From NCBI GenBank assembly GCA_023245695.1, contig JAHFJT010000026.1:1-10110 (forward strand): a DNA stretch of 10,110 nucleotides. The letters run 5' to 3'. The position numbers and the translations under genes were made by a program. The notes below the pieces were generated by a model. The model ran no database searches. It saw only the letters and a list, made by a program, of their open reading frames with translations, and was not told the origin of the DNA. The DNA comes from Candidatus Peregrinibacteria bacterium (GTDB lineage: Bacteria > Patescibacteriota > Gracilibacteria > UBA1369 > UBA12463). Below are positions 5,611 through 10,110 of the stretch, one piece after another (the first letter of the stretch is position 1; the number at the start of each line of letters is the position of its first letter).

Positions 5611-5874
5611 ATGCCGCACATTCTCTCACGACTCCGCAACGTTGCATTCGCCGACATCAAGCAAATGCTCACCGAGCACGCACCCATTCACGCACAGTAC
5701 GACCTCAAAATGGAACATGTCTGGCAGAACTCAGATGACGCCGATGAGGTGCTCTTTCTTTTCCATACCGACGACCTCGCCAAGGCAAAGGCCTTCATCC
5801 AAAAAACCCACGCAGACGCCCGAGCTGAGGACCCAGAAGCGAATCTGCCACAGATGACCTTTCTCGAAGACTAA
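5611..5874 (+). CDS. Small dimeric alpha/beta-barrel-like protein (ABM-type fold, tentative)
   Basis: An 87-residue protein beginning MPHILSRLRNVAFADIKQML. The order of elements, strand (HILSRLRV-like), helix (ADIKQMLTEHAPIHAQYD), strand (MEHVWQNSDDADEVLFLFHTD), helix (DLAKAKAFIQKTHADARAE) and strand (MTFLED), is that of the dimeric alpha/beta-barrel group that includes antibiotic-biosynthesis-monooxygenase-like and DUF3764-like proteins. In such proteins the Asp/Asn-rich turn followed by VLFLF and a DDLAKAKAFI helix recurs. No catalytic residues can be assigned, so no reaction is proposed. A longer frame opens at 5569 inside the methyltransferase gene; ATG 5611 is chosen because homology-like sequence starts there and it clears the upstream stop by 11 bases. 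It shares the ATACCCC start context with the Nudix gene. It is followed after two bases by a strong terminator, closing the transcription unit. Confidence 0.65.
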   Translation: MPHILSRLRNVAFADIKQMLTEHAPIHAQYDLKMEHVWQNSDDADEVLFLFHTDDLAKAKAFIQKTHADARAEDPEANLPQMTFLED

Positions 5875-5876
5875 TC

Positions 5877-5912
5877 AAAAAACAGGACCCAAAAGAGATC
5901 CTGTTTTTTTTT
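5877..5912. terminator. Bidirectional intrinsic terminator
   Basis: AAAAAACAGGA (5877-5887) pairs perfectly with TCCTGTTTTTT (5899-5909) around an 11-base loop, and the T-run extends to 5912 (nine Ts). On the minus strand the complementary A-run gives a T-tract as well, so it can stop both the plus-strand rlmL unit and the convergent secreted-protein gene, whose stop codon is 28 bases to the right. Confidence 0.9.
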
Positions 5913-5940
5913 GCGTACCGCGATATCGAGATACAAATGA

Positions 5941-7449
5941 CTAATCTGGAAGCACCAAGAGGGAATTACTCGACGACTGAGGTCGAGCCTTTCCATTTGC
6001 AAGATAGCTCACTGCAGAAACACGATAGTAGTACGTTACTCCTTCCTGAGCAGAGGTATCGAGGAATGTCGTATCATTCTTGTCGATGTAGAAAAGTCGC
6101 TTCGAAGAAAGTACTCGAGCACGGCCTCGGAGACGGTATCGTTCAATAACAAATTGCTGATACATAGGAGCATTGTCATTGCCATTCCAGAATCCAAAAG
6201 TGAAGAGAGGATGGTTTTGAACCCATGATGTTACAGCAAGAGAAAGGGTCGCATCTGATGAAGATTGTTGACGATCCGGCATAGTCTGTTTCTTTGATGG
6301 CTCAGGAATAGTCGATGTCGCAGGCGTTACATAAGAGAAGAGACGGAAGTCAGACCAAGGTCCGATGTCGCTTGCAGAAAGAGCACGAACTCGAACACGA
6401 AAGGTGTTGTCACCAGCAAGGGCCGGCGTGACAAATGAAGTCGTATTGCTTGAGTAGATCGGATATTTGCTCTCCCAGAGAGAAGATCCACAGATGTCGC
6501 ACTCAATGGCGACCTGGTATGAGACCGCACCATTCACTGGTGACCACTGGATCGTTGCCTTGCGTGGATAGTTCGTAAGAACCTGCTGTGAAGTTGGCTG
6601 AAGAATCGTAGGCGCTGCAAGAGCCGGAGCTGAGACAGGAGCCGTTCCACAGCTAAGATTCAAAGTAACTTCGTTACTGTAGTTATCGAACTTGTATCCG
6701 ATGACGTCATAATCATACTTCGCAATTTTGGCGACATACGTGCCAAAAGGCATGCCAGAAAGATTGTAGTAGTTGTAGTTATTGAGAGATTTTCGGAGAA
6801 GTCCAAAAGGCTTGAGAGACCAATTTGCATCCGTGTTTGTAGCATTCTTGAGAAACACCGCATAACCCTCTACGTTCTCAGGAAGAGTAGACCAGTTGTA
6901 CATGAGCATACAGTCCTTAACGACACCTGTCAGAGAAAGCGATGAGCCATTTCCAGCGATATTCGACGGAAGGTATGTCTGTGGATAGGTGGTCGCAGGA
7001 AGTCCGCTCTGGACATTAACCGTGGATCCAACCTGAACCGTGACTTCATTCGTGTAGTAATCGAAGTGGTATCCGATCACGTCATAACCATAAGCTGCCA
7101 CCTGAGCTACATACGTGCCACTTGGCATGTTCTCAAGGTTGTAGTAATCATAGTCACCATTACTAATCTTGAGACGAGCAAACGGCTTTTTATTCCATGA
7201 TGTATCGGTATCAGAAGCCTTTCGGAGAAAGACAGCATATCCACCCAAAATACCGGTATCAGCTGCGGCCGCAATTTTTGTACCACTAGGCAAAGCATTC
7301 CAGGTAAGCTGAATCATACCCGAGCTATTCACGCTTCCAGCGAGAGTAGGAGCGGGAGCATATGCACTCACAGAAACAGGACCAGAAACGGTCAGAAGGA
7401 CAGCAATAAAGCTGAGGCCACTGATGAACTTCGTCAACGAAGATGTCAT
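5941..7449 (-). CDS. Secreted fibronectin-III-like repeat protein
   Basis: A 502-residue exported protein. Residues 1-29 form a signal peptide: Lys7, hydrophobic core FISGLSFIAVLLTV and a cleavage site after VSA (27-29). The mature part is a chain of beta-sandwich, fibronectin-III-like domains at about 35-140, 167-266, 278-374 and 400-500. The first two are tandem duplicates: residues 70-138 and 195-263 align without gaps at 42 of 69 identical positions, including YDVIGY, GTYVA and NEVT. The third shows the classic ATIQWSPVNGAVSYQVAIECD and FRVRVRALSASDIGPWSDF; the fourth ends VTYYYRVSAV. A Pro/Ser/Thr-rich linker (375-400) joins them. Cys180 and Cys267 bracket the second repeat and could form a disulfide; Cys317-Cys320 form a CxxC. 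No C-terminal membrane anchor or sorting signal is seen, so it is probably released or held non-covalently. Adhesion or binding is an inference from fold. It is divergent from the secretion ATPase gene. Confidence 0.85.
   Translation of the reverse strand: MTSSLTKFISGLSFIAVLLTVSGPVSVSAYAPAPTLAGSVNSSGMIQLTWNALPSGTKIAAAADTGILGGYAVFLRKASDTDTSWNKKPFARLKISNGDYDYYNLENMPSGTYVAQVAAYGYDVIGYHFDYYTNEVTVQVGSTVNVQSGLPATTYPQTYLPSNIAGNGSSLSLTGVVKDCMLMYNWSTLPENVEGYAVFLKNATNTDANWSLKPFGLLRKSLNNYNYYNLSGMPFGTYVAKIAKYDYDVIGYKFDNYSNEVTLNLSCGTAPVSAPALAAPTILQPTSQQVLTNYPRKATIQWSPVNGAVSYQVAIECDICGSSLWESKYPIYSSNTTSFVTPALAGDNTFRVRVRALSASDIGPWSDFRLFSYVTPATSTIPEPSKKQTMPDRQQSSSDATLSLAVTSWVQNHPLFTFGFWNGNDNAPMYQQFVIERYRLRGRARVLSSKRLFYIDKNDTTFLDTSAQEGVTYYYRVSAVSYLANGKARPQSSSNSLLVLPD
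6661..6867 (-). repeat. Tandem domain repeat, copy 2
   Basis: Codons for residues 195-263, the second copy of the duplicated domain. Its start-to-start distance from copy 1 is 125 codons, so one domain plus linker was duplicated as a unit. Copy 2 has more Asn and fewer Asp than copy 1. Confidence 0.8.
7036..7242 (-). repeat. Tandem domain repeat, copy 1
   Basis: Codons for residues 70-138 of the secreted protein. The encoded 69 residues match copy 2 (6661-6867) at 42 positions without a gap. Strongest conservation is in GYAVFL, KPF, YYNL, GTYVA, YDVIGY and NEVT, with Tyr and Asn very frequent. Confidence 0.8.
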
Positions 7450-7471
7450 ACAAGAGGGGTAAAAAATAGAG

Positions 7472-7499
7472 TGTAAAGCTGAATTAGAGAAACTTTACA
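7472..7499. promoter_or_regulatory. TGTAAAG inverted repeat, possible operator
   Basis: TGTAAAG (7472-7478) and CTTTACA (7493-7499) are a perfect 7-base inverted repeat, offset by 21 bases, about two helical turns. The right arm overlaps the predicted -10 of the secreted-protein gene, and the left arm lies just past its predicted start of transcription. This is where a dimeric repressor would sit. Confidence 0.35.
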
Positions 7500-7520
7500 A
7501 TAAAACATACGTAGAGTCAA
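7492..7520 (-). promoter_or_regulatory. Promoter of the secreted repeat protein
   Basis: On the minus strand TTGACT (7515-7520, 5 of 6) and TAAAGT (7492-7497, 4 of 6) are 17 bases apart. Transcription would begin near 7485, leaving about 36 bases to the ATG at 7449. No Shine-Dalgarno sequence is in the leader (CCCCTCTTGT precedes the ATG). Confidence 0.5.
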
Positions 7521-7561
7521 AGGCTTGGTTACAGGATTTTAGGCAATGAGCCACCCCTACC

Positions 7562-7590
7562 TTGCCCCCAAAGCCAAATTCTGCTATAAT
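7562..7590 (+). promoter_or_regulatory. Promoter of the secretion ATPase gene
   Basis: TTGCCC (7562-7567, 4 of 6) and a perfect TATAAT (7585-7590) are 17 bases apart, and TGC directly before the -10 (7582-7584) gives the extended form. The start of transcription would be near 7597, leaving an untranslated leader of about 73 bases, long for this window. The promoter is back-to-back with that of the secreted-protein gene, with 41 bases between the two -35 hexamers. Confidence 0.7.
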
Positions 7591-7669
7591 GAAATGAAAC
7601 ACTAAAGCTACACGCGAGCAAAAGCGAGTGTGCGGTCCCGCTCCCATCTCAACAAAAAACAAAACTCTC

Positions 7670-10110
7670 ATGGCCCTCAGTACTTCACAGCTTCCGAAAT
7701 TCGACACCGCCCAGTTAGTCACGATCTGGAATCAGGTCGTAGTGTTCGTAAAAACCTATCCCATCGCCATCGTAGCAGCGGTCATTGGCATCCCGCTCGC
7801 GATCCACTTTGCTATTTGGCTCATCCGGTACTGGTACGTGAGTCATGCTAAGAACGTCTACTTCCGAGTGATCCTTCCACGTGAAGACTCACAGAAAGAC
7901 AAAGAAAAAGAGGTACAGAAAGACTTCAAAGAAAAAATTGCAATCATGGAACAGTGCTACCGTTCGCTCATGGAGCTTCGTGAGCTCAATATTATGAATA
8001 TCATCCGAGGATGGCTTTTTGGATCCGATATCGTCTCGTTTGAGATGATGGTGGAAAAGAAGGTCATCACCTTTTACGTCGTCACGATCGAGTACTACAG
8101 CAAGATCGTCGAGAAACAGATCACCTCATTTTACCCAAATGCAGAGATTGAGCCGGTCGATCCTGTGATGATTGAGAAAAAGCCAGGCCAGCACGTCAAA
8201 GCCTTCTACGCCTACCAGCAGGAGCCATTTTGGTTTCCCGTGAAAACCTACAAGAATATAGAAAATGACCCGCTCAACTCCCTCGCCAATATCTTTACGA
8301 AGCTCGAAGAAGATGAAGTCGGCTCAATTCAAATCATCATTCGCCCAGCAGAAAAGTCATACGGAAAAAAAGCTGAAAAAATAGGTGAAGCAATTTTCCA
8401 AGGCCGAAAAGTCGATCGGAATGGCATTAAAGGAAAGATTCCTATCCTTGGACTCATCGGTGATATTTTCTTCTCATTCATCCGCAGTAAGGACGCTAAA
8501 CCCGAAAAAACAGAAGACGACTGGTCTCACGGCATGGTTCGTATGATCTCCAGCAAAGAAGAAACCGCCAAGCACATCGGTGAAAAGTCCCAACAGAGCA
8601 ACTTCCACGCCGCCATCCGTCTCATCGCCGTTTCGCCAACTGAGCAGCAGGCCGAGGCCATGATGAATAATATGGTGGTCGCACTCAGCGTCTTTAATGA
8701 TGAAGGTTCCAATAGCTTCCAGACTCGACGTGTTGTGCCAATCGATGCGATCAACAACTGGTATATGCTCCGTAACTTTAATAAGCGTATCCTTGCAACT
8801 CGAATTTTTGGCTTCGGTGAACAGGAAAACATTCTCTCCGAAGAAGAGCTCGCAACCCTATATCACTTCCCGGATGGCAAGTATAACTTCACACCAGCGA
8901 TCCGATGGATGGCCTACAAGAAGCTTCCAGCTCCAGCAGACATGCCGAACGAAGGTCTTCTCCTGGGAAATAACGTCTACCGAGGTGTGGTGAAGCCAAT
9001 CTACTTCACCAAGAAAGATCGCGGAAGACACCACTATATCATTGGTAAATCTGGTACAGGTAAGTCCAGTCTCTTGAGCTACATGATCCGTCAGGATATC
9101 AAAAATGGCGAAGGTATCGCCGTTATCGATCCGCACGGCGATCTCATCGAAGATGCACTCAACTACATCCCAAAGGAACGTGTAAAAGACGTCATTATCT
9201 TCGATCCAGGTGATACTGACCGACCAATGGGTATGAATATACTTGAGGCCAAAACGCCAGCCGAGCAAGATCTCGCTTCATCACAGGCGACAGAAATTTT
9301 CATCAAACTCTTTGGTGACGAAATCTTCGGACCTCGTATCCAGCACTACTTCCGAAATGCCTGTTTGACGCTTATGGAGGATCAGGAAGAGGGTGCAACG
9401 CTCATCGATGTTCCACGTATCTTCGTAGATGAGGAGTTCCGAAACTACAAAATTTCCAAGATTAAAAACCCAGTGGTACTATCCTTTTGGAAGCATGAGT
9501 ACGCCCAGACAGGCGATCGTGAAAAGCAGGAAATGATCCCGTACTTCTCCGCGAAGTTCGGTCCGTTCATCACGAACACGATCATGCGAAACACGATCGG
9601 TCAGCCGAAATCCGCCTTCAACTTCCGTGAGTGCATGGATCAGGGAAAGATCCTCCTCGTCAAACTCTCCAAAGGTAAGATCGGTGATCTCAATACCCAG
9701 CTCCTCGGTTTGATTATGGTGGCTCGTATCCAGATGGCCGCCATGAGTCGTGCCGATATGCCGGAAGAAAAGCGAAAGGATTTCTACCTCTACGTGGATG
9801 AGTTTCAGAACTTTGCCACCGACTCCTTCGCCTCAATTCTCTCTGAGGCTCGTAAGTACCGTCTCGCGCTCATCATGGCGCACCAGTACATCAGTCAGCT
9901 CGTCATCAGTAAATCTGGCTCACAGAATACGCAAATCCGAGATGCCGTATTCGGTAACGTTGGTACGATTACCGCGTTCAAGGTGGGTGCAGAAGACGCT
10001 GAGTATCTCGCCAAAGAATTTGCGCCAGTTGCTACCGAACAAGATCTCATCGGTATCTCAAACTACAAGGCCTACATTAAGTTGAACATTAACAGCACGA
10101 CCTCACGACC
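7670..10110 (+). CDS. VirD4/TraD-like type IV secretion ATPase, membrane-anchored (partial, C-terminus beyond window)
   Basis: 813 complete codons are present and the frame is open to the end of the window. The N-terminus has one membrane segment at about 31-52 (IAIVAAVIGIPLAIHFAIWLI), then a long cytoplasmic region with coiled-coil-like charge (about 70-110) and alpha/beta segments, including DPLNSLANIFTKLEEDEVGSIQ before residue 230 or so. The RecA-like motor follows: Walker A GKSGTGKS (459-466), VIDPHGDLIEDAL, Walker B LYVDEFQNF (707-715, Asp710-Glu711), and a sensor-like MAHQYISQL with Gln739. This is the HerA/FtsK-superfamily layout of conjugation coupling proteins (TraD/TrwB/VirD4) and of the long ATPases annotated as type IV secretion components in Patescibacteria. 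It would use ATP to move DNA or protein through the envelope, perhaps for type IV pili or DNA uptake. No VirB partners are in the window. The ATG is the first in frame after the promoter. Confidence 0.88.
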   Translation, partial: MALSTSQLPKFDTAQLVTIWNQVVVFVKTYPIAIVAAVIGIPLAIHFAIWLIRYWYVSHAKNVYFRVILPREDSQKDKEKEVQKDFKEKIAIMEQCYRSLMELRELNIMNIIRGWLFGSDIVSFEMMVEKKVITFYVVTIEYYSKIVEKQITSFYPNAEIEPVDPVMIEKKPGQHVKAFYAYQQEPFWFPVKTYKNIENDPLNSLANIFTKLEEDEVGSIQIIIRPAEKSYGKKAEKIGEAIFQGRKVDRNGIKGKIPILGLIGDIFFSFIRSKDAKPEKTEDDWSHGMVRMISSKEETAKHIGEKSQQSNFHAAIRLIAVSPTEQQAEAMMNNMVVALSVFNDEGSNSFQTRRVVPIDAINNWYMLRNFNKRILATRIFGFGEQENILSEEELATLYHFPDGKYNFTPAIRWMAYKKLPAPADMPNEGLLLGNNVYRGVVKPIYFTKKDRGRHHYIIGKSGTGKSSLLSYMIRQDIKNGEGIAVIDPHGDLIEDALNYIPKERVKDVIIFDPGDTDRPMGMNILEAKTPAEQDLASSQATEIFIKLFGDEIFGPRIQHYFRNACLTLMEDQEEGATLIDVPRIFVDEEFRNYKISKIKNPVVLSFWKHEYAQTGDREKQEMIPYFSAKFGPFITNTIMRNTIGQPKSAFNFRECMDQGKILLVKLSKGKIGDLNTQLLGLIMVARIQMAAMSRADMPEEKRKDFYLYVDEFQNFATDSFASILSEARKYRLALIMAHQYISQLVISKSGSQNTQIRDAVFGNVGTITAFKVGAEDAEYLAKEFAPVATEQDLIGISNYKAYIKLNINSTTSR

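Noticed and set aside
5937..6149. 70-codon plus-strand frame beside the terminator
   Set aside because: Antisense to the end of the secreted-protein gene and has no family-like features.
9750..10085. 111-codon frame inside the secretion ATPase gene
   Set aside because: Overlaps the Walker B region in another frame; the ATPase frame is the one with motifs.
1..10110. CRISPR arrays, tRNA or rRNA genes, insertion sequences
   Set aside because: I saw no regularly spaced repeats, no cloverleaf with TTCRANNC-type T arm, and no transposase-like protein or matching terminal repeats.

Overview
The window looks like a compact bacterial chromosome segment, most likely from the Candidate Phyla Radiation (Patescibacteria). 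That placement is an inference. It rests on a membrane-anchored, VirD4/TraD-like fused secretion ATPase of a type common in those genomes, tightly packed short genes, a single-chain glycyl-tRNA synthetase, a stand-alone YdeI C-terminal domain protein, and no convincing Shine-Dalgarno sequence before any gene. The standard genetic code fits: TAA, TAG and TGA all end genes here, so the TGA-recoded lineages (Gracilibacteria, Absconditabacteria) are unlikely.

Left end (1-1067), minus strand: an OmpR-type winged-helix protein with a degenerate receiver domain lies upstream of a truncated gene whose start resembles sigma-70 region 4. The gap between them holds a good promoter overlapped by repeated GTGAAAA boxes. 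A 42-codon, very basic ORF of doubtful reality sits divergently behind the regulator.

Middle left (1107-3754), plus strand: a probable operon encodes D-aminoacyl-tRNA deacylase (dtd), glycyl-tRNA synthetase, a YdeI/OmpD-associated small protein and a Nudix hydrolase. The first two have linked biochemistry, because DTD proofreads glycine mischarged on tRNA-Ala.

Middle (3806-4443), plus strand: an AT-rich two-gene cassette with its own extended -10 promoter. It encodes a DUF5678-like small protein and a retropepsin-like aspartic protease whose reading frame is broken just after the catalytic DSGAD motif. The base composition differs clearly from the flanks and suggests separate acquisition.

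Middle right (4484-5912), plus strand: a THUMP-domain rRNA methyltransferase of the RlmL/YpsC family, then a small alpha/beta-barrel-like protein, closed by a strong bidirectional intrinsic terminator. On the other side of that terminator a convergent gene encodes a secreted protein of fibronectin-III-like repeats (5941-7449, minus strand), two of which are recent tandem duplicates.

Right end (7450-10110): back-to-back promoters drive this secreted protein leftward and, rightward, the large conjugation/type IV secretion-type ATPase, which runs off the window. Pairing a secreted repeat protein with a DNA- or protein-pumping ATPase suggests a cell-surface theme, but no functional link is proven.
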